From Blasia pusilla (taxonomy: Eukaryota; Marchantiophyta; Marchantiopsida; Blasiales): 64,000 bases of DNA. Both the position numbers and the translations under genes were made by a program. The notes below the pieces were generated by a model that worked only from the letters and a program-made list of their open reading frames with translations, was not told the DNA's origin and ran no database searches. The DNA is taken from contig CM114272.1 in assembly GCA_050084515.1 (NCBI GenBank), forward strand, positions 27,590,001 to 27,654,000, written 5' to 3'. Shown here piece by piece: positions 1 through 11,659 of the stretch. Every line of letters begins with the position of its first letter. The first letter of the stretch is position 1.

Positions 1-1005
1 CATACCTGGCACCGCCGGAGTACCCGTAGCGAACCCCATGGCGCGCTTGCGCTCATCTGTTGTAGGCTTCTCCAATGCTCGGGTCACCTCATCCCAAATC
101 ATGCCTAGCCCTCCCTAACAAAATGCATGGGATGCTGGGAAGCTCACCAACGTAGGTAAGGTTGCCCTCAACTCCCCCACCCTATTGGCCATCACCAACA
201 GTGGTCTGTAATCCCGCGTCATCACCTGAGATCCACGCCCTGAGCCCAAAATAGCATCCACTGTGAGATGTGGTGCTCTCTAGACTCCATTGTATGCTCG
301 ACTCAGTACCTCTAATGGTATCATGTTCGTCCACCACAGTCACGGACGATGGGCGCATGATCCAACTCTAGTTGCATCTAACAACACAGCAAGTCCCAAC
401 CTGGACCTCACCTGATGCTCACTCATTGTCACACGTGCACGAGTGTCTCCCAATAATGGCACGTTCTCCAAAATGTAGGCTTGAGAATATGTCTGACTCT
501 CTTGCAAGTGTCGTACTACTCCCAGCATCTCCCAAAACATCCTTCACCTCAGATCCTGCAATCCAGACCCTCGGCCAGTTGATGAATGACCCTGAGATGG
601 CCATCAAGCAATCACCAAATGAATGGTGCCAACTCTATCCAACTCCTGCCCACCCACCAAAGAGATGTCGGTGGGAAGTGTATGCTGATATCCCCGTATT
701 GCAGATACAAACAAAAGCTCAAGATATCTTTGGACCAATCTGGCCATGTGACGTAATGATACTCGTCGTGCAGTCTCATCTCTCTCCACATAAAGGTACT
801 GATGCACCCGTATGCCCGTCTGCAATAGTGCAGCCAATCCAGTGCTAATCCCTTCAAAGAGATCTAACACCCTAATACCCTCCTTTGGACATTGCCACAC
901 AACGGGTGTGGTATCCAATGGGGTCAACATCTCCACTCTAGGAGCCCAATCACCACCTGACTCTTGCTGCTCTAGGATACAGGCATGACTCCACGCCTGC
1001 CTCAC
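1..1005 (-). pseudogene. DNMT-like cytosine methyltransferase region, copy A
   Basis: On the minus strand, motif I (VLDLFEGISTGL) and the acidic motif II (YVERDE) lie near 780-870. The catalytic loop is near 595, motif VI (ENVPLLGDTR) near 450, a motif-VIII-like AHRP segment near 345, and the C-terminal ADERERAMGFATG-type block (here TTDERKRAMGFATG) near 30-70. The order I-II-IV-VI-VIII-IX is unpermuted, unlike plant DRM enzymes. The motif-IV Cys codon is TCT (Ser) at 595-597 and a TGA lies two codons upstream, so this copy is catalytically dead. The family resemblance to DNMT3/bacterial C5-MTases is by motif only. Confidence 0.75.
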
Positions 1006-2619
1006 GAGGTCGTCGGCACTCCTCTGTAGCTCTCAAGCCGTACCCCACAATGGTGAAGAGGTCTCGCCAATATGGGAAGAGACACCCTCCATGGCATGTC
1101 TCTCCATGGGACTATCTGCTACTGGGACATCCACTGCATGTGCATTCCCCTCCAACAACTCTCATGGTCAGCTAACAGTACCTATGAAAGCTACCAAGGT
1201 GGTCATAGACTAGTCTCGTGCTCGACCACCTCATCCCTCAAATTGCACGAGTAATTGATTCATCCGCTCGTCACCTGACCGCCATCCTAGCCGATAAGCA
1301 ACAGTCTCCTCCCAGAAGTCAAGGATGAATCCTAGGGGATATAACATTGTACTCCCCATCAACACATCGTACGACTCAGCTAGTATCATAATCACACGTG
1401 TGCGCACCATAGCACTATCCGTCGCATGCTCTGACTAGACTATGATAACTATCTCCTGTCGAGTCATATACTACATGGGTGACACGCCCCCAATCGAGGT
1501 CTGTATTTGGAAGGGACAAGGCTCAATGTTGGCCTTCCATAACTCCAATGCTAAACACGCCGCCTTCCCTAACATCAAGGGTTGCGCTCCCAAAGCAAGT
1601 AGGACGCGCTACGGGTGGTATACTATCCCTGTCGGACTAACCAAGCAAAATACTCCAGCTCGGTTATCCAGTAACACTACGCCAGGTGTCACCACTGCTC
1701 GCTCGATGGCATATCTACCAACTTCGCCCCTATCGCATGCCATGACTTTGAGGGAGATATCTCAAGCACCTACTCCGAGGACAAGTCCACCACCTCCTCA
1801 ACTACCTCTGAACAAGAGGCAATCACCTCTCCATGCTCACACAATGTGGCCGCCAGCTAGAACACCTCAGCTGGTCCAACTCCCAACATCGCCAACTCTA
1901 TGGTGGAAAATAGCGGAGTCTGGCTCACTCTGGTAACCACCTCCAACACTATGGCCGACACCGACTTCACTCAAGCCGGCATAGGAGATGTCACTCCAAC
2001 TCCTTGTGACGTCGACGCACTTGCCTGACCTATAGGCACCACTGGTCATCAAGGCACCATCGATGGTGTGAGTAGTGCCTCCGACAATGTGAATGACTGT
2101 GGAACCCTGGCCTGCCGCCCATTGGTCCCTCCCTCCGGTGGGTCAATCTCAACTCCACCTCTCAATGGCTTACCCGAGTCACCATTGCAACGGCCTGAAC
2201 CTCAGCTGCACTACACATAAACCCCATACTAGTGAGATCCTCACCCGAGTCAGGGTAAGAGGTAGAAGTTGGAGCCATACTGGCTGATCGCGGCTCCGTG
2301 CCTTCCTTGAGTTGCATCATCGTCATGGCAGCAATCCTCTACTCCAACTGATCGATGCGTGTCAGCTCTGGTGCTCCTGCTCCATCTCCTCTGGCTGGTG
2401 GTGGTCCTCTACCACCACGTCCAAGAACAACTCCCCGACCTCCTCCATGACGACCATCCCCAGGCCCTTGGCCTACCTCTGGACGTGCCTCTCTACGAAG
2501 GTCAAAACATATATCCCTAGTGTGACCCTATCTATGGCAAAAGTCACACTATTACTGTGGTGGGGCCATCCTCTGTGGCTCTTGAGCAATCGGAGGCGCT
2601 CGTGGTCCTCTCCCATGCT

Positions 2620-2905
2620 GTGTGCAGTCTCTCTACCTATGGGCCCCTCCACACGTCCAACAAGACAACATCGGTCCCTGTTGGGCAACATATGTAGGTA
2701 CGGGTCGTTGCCTCATAGGCTCACGGTACCCGCCGTGCTCTCTCGGCACAGTGGCCCGCTCGTGTGCTACTGGTGCTCGCTCTGGCACCTGTGGGATCAT
2801 CGTCGCTCGTGGACCCATCGACTCTCGAGAAAATCCAGCGGTCACTACCTGCTCCTCACTCATGTTGAGCTCAATACGCTCTGACAACCCGAAGACCACC
2901 TTCAA
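2620..2905 (-). pseudogene. gag C-terminus and zinc knuckle of copy A
   Basis: A 90-residue open segment has the element's nucleocapsid linker and the start of a CCHC finger (CWTCGGAHR). It matches the first zinc knuckle of copies B and C (CWTCGGDHVRKFC). At the position where B and C both carry an in-frame TAG, this copy has CAA (Gln, in VAQQGPM). That argues that the TAG in B and C arose by mutation and is not a conserved recoding site. Confidence 0.6.
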
Positions 2906-3750
2906 TGTGGGCTTCGCTGTGTGAATCAGCAGTGCATCTCAGACTCTCATCCATAGTTCTCGGTCCATAACCCCGTACCAATACTAGACTGACTATGCCT
3001 CAGTCACTCCATAAGTAGCAATGATCAGCCTCCTGATGCGCGTGAAGGCCTCTCTCAGAGTCTCACCCAATTATCGCTGAAAATCCTATAGACTCTTTAG
3101 CTTGTCGGTGTGTACGCTCTGGTAGATCTTCCCCAACTGTCAAAAGAACTCCATTGTGGGACTGAAGCTGGGTGGCCCTCTACCACCAAAGGTCTCTGCC
3201 ACATCGCTTGTCTCACTGCCCTACTCTCCATGTAGCCTCCGGGATGATGGTGTTGGTCTCTCTCCTCTCACAATCCAATCAAATGCCTCACGACCATTAG
3301 TGGATACATACCTTGGAGCCCAATACATCCTCCAAGCATCGATCTCTATTGAATACAGCGATCAAAACTCCATGTAGTCATCCATCGAAGGACCCTCCAA
3401 GTGCTCGAACAACCCCTTCCATGTCATGAAAGGGTTGAACCGTGTCGGGGTCCGTATCTCTTGGAAGTCGCACCACGTGTCGAACTCCTGGATGAAATCA
3501 TCTAAGTCGATGGTGCCCACTACACCCGACGGCCCATGTCATCCATCTCCAGCCAGGTGACACTGCCTCCGTCAGCGATCTCGTCACCAGACCCGGTGTC
3601 TAGTGATGAAGATCCAGCCACAGATGGATGTCGAGGTAACTCCTCACTCGTAACCCCTTGGTATCTCATTCCACTCTGTGTCACACCACTACCACTGCTC
3701 ACACTACCCTGTTCTTCCAAACCGTGGAAGAACGTCGTGATGACAACCAT
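2890..3750 (-). pseudogene. gag capsid-like region of copy A
   Basis: The minus-strand reading begins near 3750 with a Ser/Gly-rich N-terminus. It continues through the segment equivalent to copy B's (GTIELEDFMHEFDMWCD), here written as DLDDFIQEFDTWCD-like sequence near 3500, followed by FNPFMTWKGLFEHLEG near 3420-3440. These are typical of plant gypsy gag (retrotrans_gag-like) proteins. Several in-frame stops and at least two frame changes break it. Assignment rests on similarity to copies B and C in the same window and on the zinc knuckle that follows. Confidence 0.65.
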
Positions 3751-3946
3751 GTCTCAGCCGCTTAAGCACTCAGACTCACCAAGAGTCTCCCACACTCCTC
3801 ACTAGCTCACCGACGCTACTGGTTATCCCGTAACAAAACACCCGACCTCACGCACACTCAACACTCAGGCTCACAACGAGCCTCCCAACTAACTCACCAA
3901 AACCACTGACACTCTTGGGTCATACACATGACCCCTACTCGACAAC

Positions 3947-3959
3947 CGCCTTATATACA
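3947..3959 (-). promoter_or_regulatory. TATA-like box upstream of copy A gag
   Basis: The minus strand reads TGTATATAAGGCG, a good plant TATA box, about 200 nt upstream of the first gag Met of copy A. No transcription start is demonstrated. Confidence 0.35.
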
Positions 3960-4065
3960 CAGACATGCTACACATGCATGGAGACTACACTCGTCACCAT
4001 CGCTGCACCCATCTAGCCCCAACAACTACCCGACACCCAGCACTCTCAATCACATAAGATAAGCC

Positions 4066-4112
4066 CCGTGAGACCCTTTGGGTCCCACCAGCTTGATCTA
4101 TTTACCATTAGT
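4066..4112 (+). repeat. LINE-A 3' tail fragment
   Basis: The segment ACCCTTTGGGTCCCAC followed by CTTGATCTATTTACCATT is the 3'-terminal sequence seen at the ends of the LINE-A copies at about 9165, 10305 and 13058. It ends in the characteristic TTTACCA-type tail. Confidence 0.7.
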
Positions 4113-5263
4113 GCGGGAAAAGGGACTCGAATGGATAACCTAATCACGTCCTCCAACCTACAGCACCGTCAACATCCACTCCTCCAAGTTTGGGCCATAA
4201 TGGCTCCCTTCTACTTCCTTCGCCACACTCCTTCCAAAAAATCAGCGAGTGCGGCTCTTTTAGGAGCCCGCAGCCCCAACTTCCTCTCTCTATGCCCGCG
4301 GCCCTATGGCCACGACCTCACCTTCCACTCGGAGCCCACCTGGCTCTCCATTCCCGAATCTGGACCTCGTGCCTCCTTCCACACGTGCCTGGCATGAACC
4401 ACATCCATAAAGGCTCCCCTAACCTTGGAGCCTCAATGGCTATTGGCCCCTTGCCTAGCCATAGCCCTTGCCCCTTCATGCAAACTTACCCTCTAGCTCC
4501 CGTCCTTGGTCCCAACCATGCCACCTGCGTGGCTCCCTATGAGCCCGCGTCCCTGTGGTACCTCTGGTGGCTCGTCGTGACGTCGAGCTACCTCTCCCTC
4601 ACTCCCTGCACACTCCTGTGCGCGCGCCCCTATGGACGCAACCCTTATGTCCTCGCAAGTGGACACGTATACTACACCCACGCGCACCCTGTACTAGTTG
4701 TAAGTACCATATACGTATCTCCTACCACTAGGTACTCTCTAGCCCTAAACCTTAGCCGCCATTTACTTGATAGCCCCCCGATGGCTACAAGATCTAAAGC
4801 TCTATATCTTCTCTTCCCGACTACTCGCGGTGCTCACTTGCAACGGTCCGCCGCCACACCCAACGCCACACTCAATTGTTGCCCCCCGTCAACCCACACC
4901 AACAAAACCTAAGTAAAACGGACAGCGCTTCCGCGCACAACCTTCTGAAAAGAAAATAACACACAAAACGCCACACACGTGTCTCCAGGGGCTCCCCACC
5001 GAGGCAACTTGCTTGCCAACCTACAAACAACAAATTTCCACCTGGCCCCTCGCATCTTTCTCATATAAAATCAAAGAGTAGTAAAAAACAGCACACCTGG
5101 CCTGAAACTCCACTCCTCAATATACATCAGCATATCGAGCCTCGTCCACCCTGCGTTATCAAACAATCCGGACGCTAGCACTCTGGTCCTATCTCACACA
5201 CATACAAGAGAAGTGCTCCAACGGCCCAACATGAGAAAGATGGCTTGGGAAATCCATCTTCCT

Positions 5264-5276
5264 CCCTTATATAGAG
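5264..5276 (-). promoter_or_regulatory. TATA-like box, minus strand
   Basis: The minus strand reads CTCTATATAAGGG, a near-consensus plant TATA box. It lies in the putative LTR-like region upstream of copy A, just past the boundary with a LINE-A fragment. Its association with copy A is inferred from orientation only. Confidence 0.35.
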
Positions 5277-5547
5277 TTGGGAAGAGCCAAAAGACTCTTC
5301 CCCTAAAAATAGCTATCCCCATGATAACCTGCACGCACAAGTTACCATGGGCGGATGACTTGCTCAACAAGTTACCCGACTGTGAAAGACCTCAACAAGA
5401 AAGTTGTCAAAAACAACATTCCTGACACAACGTACCTATGCTCAACCTCATCCGACACCGCGAGACAAAGTTACACTCAAAAAATTCCGGTGGCTCCTAT
5501 GTCCTATCCACGATAGATCTTGGCCTATCGGCTACTCACATGTGACA

Positions 5548-5905
5548 AGTTTGGTTTCTTACACCCAATTCTTCTTGTAGAAAGATCTTTTTGAACCCTC
5601 TCCACGCGCTCCCAACCTGTCTTCTTACAACTAGGGCCTCAAACTTGGGTCCCATATAAGACCACAGGCAACACTAAGCTCCTAAATAAGAACTTCCTAA
5701 GAACACACGATACAAGATGAGCTTTTCTCCACCGATTTAAAAATGAATATAGAGCTTTGTAATCAACTTCTACTCTCTTTTGCAAGCAACGTGCCCGACT
5801 ATAGTCATGAGAGAAATCAATGCCTAGATATTTGTACATGAATACAAATATCATTTTATCATTTACCATTTACATCCCATCACTTGCCCTAAAATATGCT
5901 TGTCC
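5548..5905 (-). mobile_element. LINE-A fragment, C-terminal ORF region
   Basis: The minus-strand reading includes KYLGIDFSHDYS, then YKALYSFLNRWRKAHLVS and FLFRSLVLPVVLYGTQV. The same protein is found in the LINE-A copies at 9590-9740 and 13900-14070. It is the region just C-terminal to the RT palm of a non-LTR retrotransposon. It is truncated at both ends and abuts the Helitron-derived DNA at about 5930. Confidence 0.75.
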
Positions 5906-5929
5906 ACTATAAGCCTCAATATTTATTTC

Positions 5930-7710
5930 TTTTTTTGTTGGAAAACGCGTATAACTAAGTCAAGATGATCTGAGGTTGTTTGACCAAGAAGTAGAGTTGA
6001 AGTGATTTCGCCCCACTTAGGGTTGCAAGTCATAGTCAGAAAGTTCCCAAAATGTCTCACAATTTCCATGGCATCATGATACAATTGATACATGTGTCGA
6101 GATTCTCCAACAAAGGAGGAAGGTAAAATAACTCGTCTTCCTATGGCATGACCATCGGTATCATGTCTCGTCTCATACCTTGGTATAAATCAGCTCTCAA
6201 CTCCTTTTGATGTAACCATATCCATGTTAATCATTATATCTCAATACTTGCATACACACCTACCATATATTCTTGAGTAAGTTGACCAAACCTCAATAAC
6301 ATGTTATGATCTTGAGCATTAGCTCTCATTTGGAGTCGAAATGAAGTAAATTGTAGAGCAGTGATAGTCTTTGAACTTGCCTCATGACTTGTCTCTCCAT
6401 CTTGAAGTTGCTCTTCTTCCATTCGCTTTGGTACATTATGGTAAACATTCTCATTTTCATCTCCCTCCATCACAATATGCCCTCTTCTTCTCGCAATGCA
6501 TCCCCTCTAAGATCACCCACTTGAGTAGGTATGCTAGGATACCAACAAGCTTCACCATATAGAAAAGGCAATACAAAATGCAATGGAATCTAGGCCTCAT
6601 TCAAGTCAGACATTTGATGAATCCCTCCTGCATGTAAACAAACAATTATATCACGTCCTTCTCTAGGCTCACTTCCGTCTCCAGGCAAGATAGGAGAAAT
6701 CTCCGAAGCACTAGCAAAGTGTATCGTTTCGCATCAAGCCCTCGCTTACTACCCTTTAAGACAATATGAAAATCTGCATTACATAAATCCATGGCCACAT
6801 ATCAAAAGATAGCGACATATGGATTATGAACATGTAGCATGTCTTGTAATCTCCTTAAGATTTCAACCCTCAATCGATCACGATTGTCTCGATTCATGAT
6901 ATTTCTCCTTTGTTCAATCTGATACTCATCATCATGAATATAAATCTATGCAAATTGTGGAGAAACACCCATCTCCGCATTAAGTGGTCCAATAGCATGA
7001 TAAATACCACCTTGAATCCTTAAGTTCCCTGCACCACCGCCATGCTCTATAACATATGCTCCAATAAATGCCAATAAGAGGGCACTATTGTAGGCACGTA
7101 CATTACCCAAAAAATGCAAACTATTTGATATAACAACCGAAATCAACTCAAATAGAAAAGGAGGAGAAGCCTCTTCAAATATGGTAATTGAACCTTACCA
7201 TGCTCACAGATACATCCCAAAAGGAGAGCTTGGAGACTTTGATAGCTTAACTCTCTCACACTTCCAATGTAGCGCTTCGTAAGTCGGACACACATCATTC
7301 ATACGTCCAATATTATAACGACTAGTCATACTATCAATACGAGCTCTTAGCCGAAGAATTCGGATATATTTCTCTTCAAATTCATGTATATGTGCAATAT
7401 TCAATAACTTCCTCTAGTCCACCATCTTTCCATATATCACATATGGAACATTAGAAAATACACGATCTTCATTACTTCCCTCGTAAACCTCAGAAATAGT
7501 ATTCTCGAGTATAGTATGGCTTCTTGAACAATTGTTAGAATGTCCTCCATGAGGTAATCCAACCAAATCAGCATGCCTCTGTCTTTGGCCACTAGCTCGC
7601 ACAATTCGAAGCATATCATGTAGTCTATGAGGGTTGGAAGGAACACGAAGACTACAAAGAATACAATTTTCAAAAGTAAAATTGGCGAAAAGCGATAATT
7701 ATATGTCATT
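5930..7710 (-). pseudogene. Helitron Rep/helicase N-terminal region (Helitron-1), broken
   Basis: The minus-strand fragments read in order like the N-terminal Helitron-like domain of a Rep/helicase. They are MNDVCPTYEALHWKCERVK (about 7300), NVRAYNSALLLAFIGAYV (about 7100), LRIQGGIYHAIGPLNAE (about 7000), then FRLQMRANAQDHNMLLRFG and TQEYMVGVYASIE (about 6300), and ILPSSFVGESRHMYQLYHDA (about 6100) leading into a TCNPKW-type motif near 6030. This is the usual order ahead of the HUH nuclease motif, which is missing because the homology stops at about 5935. Many stops and frameshifts make it a pseudogene. Helitrons move by rolling-circle replication; no terminal TC or CTRR-hairpin end was identified. 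Confidence 0.75.
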
Positions 7711-8330
7711 AATAAGAAAATTGCAGAAATAAATGAAAGGCTATAGAAAATAAGTGTACATTGGAGATTGCATAATAACAGTTATCAACTCAAGCACCAC
7801 ATCAAGCATCCTTATCAAAGGCCAGAAATCAACCAAATTTGTAAAAATATATATCAAAATTTGTAAAAATTATACAAAAGTAAAGTTTGCAAGAGAATAA
7901 AACATAAAACAAAACCATACCTTATATTATCTTCAACATCAATGTCATCGATTCCACCCGTAGTTGTAGGAGCTAGTTCTTCCTCAATAGGAGCAGGATC
8001 TACTCTAGTGGAGTTTAGCCCTATAGGTAGATTCGTCCTTATTAATGAATCACCAATACTCGCCCCATTAGGTAGCTCAAGAAAATCACCATGCTTGTGT
8101 TTTTGGTCTTGTGCTTGCGCAACTCAAAGCGTCCTTATTATAGGAATGGGAAACAACCATATTTTAGAAAATCTATACCAAAATTTTAGAAAATATGCAC
8201 AAGTAAAAGTTTGTAATAGAAAAAAAAAACAAAACTATACCTTATTTTAGAGATCTCATCATTCATCGCTCAAAAGCTCTAGGCATCTAATAGGTCTTTA
8301 AGGTCTTTTTTCAAGTCGGTGTATTATTTG
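7711..8330. repeat. AT-rich flank with an 85-bp direct repeat
   Basis: No gene is evident. Two similar segments, about 7838-7925 and 8155-8247, share runs such as ATTTTAGAAAATATGCAC versus AATTTGTAAAAATTATAC, and both end in ...AAAACNNNACTATACC or CCATACC. Read on the minus strand each starts GGTATGG or GGTATAG, like a 5' splice site. This could be a duplicated intron start of the adjacent Helitron gene, but that is inference. Confidence 0.35.
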
Positions 8331-9170
8331 TAAAGTGTTTTTTAGCCTTTTGACCCTTTGGGTCCCACGGGCTTCATATATTTACCATTTACCAGGCAGT
8401 TTATTATTTTTACCATTGTCCATGCCTATCTACTCAACGCGCACTTGCAGTCGCACTCAACTGTTTCATCGATTGAATGGGAATGTTCTCAAATATCAAA
8501 TCAAAGGAGAAGTCTTTCTAGTTGGGGATTTCAATGCTTGCACACGTATTGCTCAATTTACCCAATTTAGTGACCCCTTGACTTCTTCTCTTCTCCAAAA
8601 ACTAGAGGATGGTTTATGCTCTAGAATCTCTTCAGATCTTTCTACAAATCCTTTGAAAGAGCATATTTTAACTTTTGGAGCCATTTGTCATTTGAAAGTT
8701 CTTAATGAAACCTTTCATTTTCCCAACTCTCACTCCAATACATGCTTCTCCTAAGTTTGGGGCGCTAGTTGTAAGAAGAGAGGTTGGGAGCGCGTGGAGA
8801 GGGTACAAAAGATCTTTCTACAAGAAGAATTGGGTGTAACAAACCAAACTCCTTATGCTATTCTTTGTGATGGAGAAAGTATTGAGGATGAAGAGCATGT
8901 GGTTGTTACATCTCCAAGGTATAAAGAAATTAAACTAGCTCATAAAATAGACCTGGAGAATTTCTATTCTTTACTACAGGTAATGCCTTATGATTTAGGT
9001 TGTTATATTAGGGATATTATTATCCATCGCTCAAGTGCTCTTGGCATTAGCTAGCTAGGAGAGGGCCTTTAGTATCTTTTTTCGAGTGAGTGTATTACTG
9101 GCAACGTGTTTTTTTTGCCTTTTGACCCTTTGGGTCGCACAGACTTGATCTATTTACCATTTATTTCATA
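8331..9170 (+). mobile_element. Internally deleted LINE-A copy (endonuclease joined to C-terminus)
   Basis: A LINE-A tail lies at 8331-8395. Next comes an endonuclease fragment with VFLVGDFNACT near 8515-8550 (the GDFNA motif of APE-type LINE endonucleases) and the diagnostic LTFGAICHLKVLNETFHFPN near 8670-8725. At about 8755 the reading jumps directly to the C-terminal part (WERVERVQKIFLQEELGV, then GESIEDEEHVVV). The copy ends with the family's terminal tail near 9120-9165. The whole RT region is missing, so this is a deletion derivative or a template-switch product. The C-terminal segment stays open for 86 codons. Confidence 0.75.
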
Positions 9171-9289
9171 AGCTCTTAGGCTGTAAGCCATTGGAGTACC
9201 ATAAAATCTTGTAGCTTTCGTAGCCATGTGGTACCATTCGGTTCGGGTCAAGATTCACAATCTCAAGAGATCTTGAGTACTATCAGAGT

Positions 9290-10305
9290 TATTCAGGGTT
9301 GCCATCTACTCTCTTTGGAGTTTTCATAGATGATATTGAAAAGTGGTTGGAGGAATGTGACGGTGAAGGTGTAAAGCTTAGAGATGTTGTCATCAAAGCT
9401 TTATTGTATGCAAATCATATCATATTATTAGCATGTGATGATATTAGTTTACAAAAACACCTCGAGACTTTGGCAAGTTTTTGTATCCAGAATCAGATGG
9501 AGAAGTCTAAAGTCATTATAGTGGATACTAGATCCAAGTTCTTGTTCTTTTACAAAGCTCTACAATTTGAACAAGTGAAGAGTTACAAATACATAGGCAT
9601 TGATTTCTCTCATGACTGTAGTTGGGCACTTTGCCTGCAAAAGAGAGTGAAAGCTGGTTACAAAGCTCTATATTCATTTTTAAATCGGTGTAGAAAAGCT
9701 CATCTTGTATTGTGGGGTCTTAGGAATTTTTATATAGGAGCTTAGTGTTGCCTGTGATAACTTTGTCTTCAAAGTGGAATATGGCGGAACGAGATTGGGA
9801 CCTCAAACCGATGGCACTCCGTGAGCATGTGCAGAAGGAATTCCTCAACATTATTTGGAGCAGTGCGGACACAAAAATGGACTATTATCAACTTCATGTT
9901 AATCCTATGCTTGTATATTGTGAATAAGGGTACCTACTTGCGGGGATCTCCACGTTCTTACGTCATATTATTGCACGATATAGAACTAGGTCTCATAGAC
10001 TAGGAATTGAGGAAGGATGATGGTTCAACATTGACAAAAGTGAACGAATTTGTAAGGTATGTGACGGAGAAAGTATTGAGGATGAAGAGCATGTGTAATT
10101 CTTTTCTTTACTACAGGTAATGCCTTGTGATTTAGGTTTTTATATTAAAGATATCATTATTCATCACTCAAGTGCTCTATGTATTAGCTAGTTAGGAGAG
10201 GGCCTTTAGGGTCTTTTTCGAGTGAGTGCATTATTGGTAATGTGTTTTTTAGCCTTTTGACCCTTTGGGTCGCACAGACTTGATCTATTTACCTTTACCA
10301 TTTAA
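9290..10305 (+). mobile_element. 5'-truncated LINE-A copy (RT palm to tail)
   Basis: It begins within the RT at the conserved LFGVFIDDIEKWLEECDGEG segment and continues through the palm. The YxDD box is degraded to YANH (about 9405-9416), so it cannot be active. It then reads SKVIIVDTRSKF and KYIGIDFSHDCSW, with further C-terminal pieces across frameshifts at 9750 and 10005. It finishes in the family tail at about 10255-10305. The orientation is opposite to the near-complete LINE-A at 13058-16407. Confidence 0.8.
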
Positions 10306-10977
10306 TGATTTAGCTTAAGGCCACTCATTATGTGGAAACGGGTTTCTTTTCTTTTGCTTATATTCCATATAAATAGCTACTACCAGTATATAGACGTCAT
10401 ACAATTTCTGTGATGAGGTACCAATATGCAAAAGGGGCAAGGACATTGTTTTTGGTAGATAAGTCAGTGTGTACAAAAGCACTAAAGTGAGTACAGTGCT
10501 TGTACTTAGTGACAAGCATAGTCATACAACTTGCGCTTTCTTATATCGACCATTGTCGATGATCTACTTATAGTGATTTATGTATACAAATATGGGCATA
10601 GGTGGTGTCCTAGGGCACCTGTAATTCATTGGTAAGACGGAATAGGTCCGCGCACCTTTAGTTCATCGAGCATGACAAAATAGATCTACACATATACCGT
10701 TTATTAGTGCAATAGATTTTCTTGTTCCTTACATCTGATAAGATATGTATATGGTTGAAAAAGCCCACTAAATGTCCCAAAACTTGATGGTTTAACCACA
10801 GAGTGTGCAAACCTCCTACACTCAGCCTACGACTAACGATCAGTTGATTCATTCATTGCAGCAGTAGTTGCACAACCAGATATTCAAGCGCCGGAAATGG
10901 CCAGGCCAAAAAGGTTAGTGAGACCTAGGTGTCAACTTCTCTTGAACAGAGTGCGACTAAATCGGTGTAGAGAACAT
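10306..10977. other. No gene seen
   Basis: This is AT-rich sequence between two LINE-A fragments. Short open frames on the minus strand show no domain, repeat or compositional signal that I recognise. Confidence 0.5.
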
Positions 10978-11575
10978 GCGTGAACCCAAAGGATGAAAAG
11001 GCTAAAAAACACATAACAAGTCATTCATTCACTCACCCGGAGAAAGATCCTAAAGACTTTCTCCTAGCTATTTCCTAGAGCACTTGAGTGATGAATAATG
11101 ACATCCCTAATATAACAACCTAAATCATAAGGCACTAGTTGTAGTAAGGAATAGAAATTCTCCACATCTATTTTATGAGCTACTCTAATCTCTTCATACC
11201 TTGGACATGTAACAAACACATGTTCTTCATCCTTGATACTCTCTCCGTCACATAACTTACAAATTCATTCAATTATATCAATATTAAACCATCGTCCTTC
11301 CTCAATTCCTAGCCTATGAGACCCAGTTCTATTTCGTGCGACAATATGGCGTAAGAACGTAGAGATCCCCGCAAGAAGGTATCCTTGTTCACAATATATA
11401 AGCATAGGATTAACATGAAGTTGATAAAACTCCATTTTTGTGCCCGAGATGCTCCAAATGATGTTGAGAAATTGCTCCTATAGATGCTCGTGGAGTGCCA
11501 TCGGTTTCAAGTCCCAATCCCGTTCCGCCACATTCCACTTTGAAGATCAAGTCACCACATCCGCAATCCTTAAAT
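10978..11575 (-). mobile_element. LINE-A 3' fragment
   Basis: On the minus strand this segment is colinear with 13100-13680 of the near-complete LINE-A, including the bases around the Cys/His-containing C-terminal region and the 3' UTR. It lacks the last few tens of bases of the tail. It lies immediately upstream of Helitron-2. Confidence 0.7.
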
Positions 11576-11659
11576 AAGTTGCAGACACTACCTATTTGTG
11601 CAGTGTGGCCTGAGATAGGGCTCTTACTGAAGGGTTGACAATCCCAATGCTCTTCATTT

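Larger units (their letters stand above)
1..3960 (-). mobile_element. Ty3/gypsy relic, copy A, with methyltransferase region
   Basis: Read on the minus strand, this is a heavily degraded gypsy-type element that runs off the left edge of the window. In element order it holds gag (about 3750 down to 2890), one recognisable zinc knuckle (about 2640), a low-complexity linker, a retropepsin-like stretch (about 1600) and a DNA methyltransferase region (about 1005 to 1). It is colinear with copies B and C but clearly more divergent, with stops and frameshifts throughout. The retropepsin motif that reads DSGAQPLMLGKA in copy C reads ALGAQPLMLGKA here (near 1565-1600), so the catalytic Asp is lost. 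RT and integrase, if present, lie beyond the window. No flanking direct repeat was found. Confidence 0.8.
3961..5547. other. No gene seen; possible LTR or leader of copy A
   Basis: This stretch lies upstream of copy A's gag on the minus strand and contains no convincing gene. It is C-rich with recurring CCCTATGG-like words, and it includes a 240-codon plus-strand open frame (4190-4912) of low-complexity composition that I do not accept as coding. A LINE-A tail interrupts it at about 4066-4112. Two minus-strand TATA-like sequences (3947-3959 and 5264-5276) would suit an LTR or retroelement promoter, but I found no second LTR copy to prove it. Confidence 0.4.

Noticed and set aside
4190-4912. 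240-codon plus-strand open frame
   Set aside because: Low-complexity Pro/Ser/Leu/His-rich composition from C-rich repeated words; no domain, and it lies in a probable LTR-like region read in the opposite direction.
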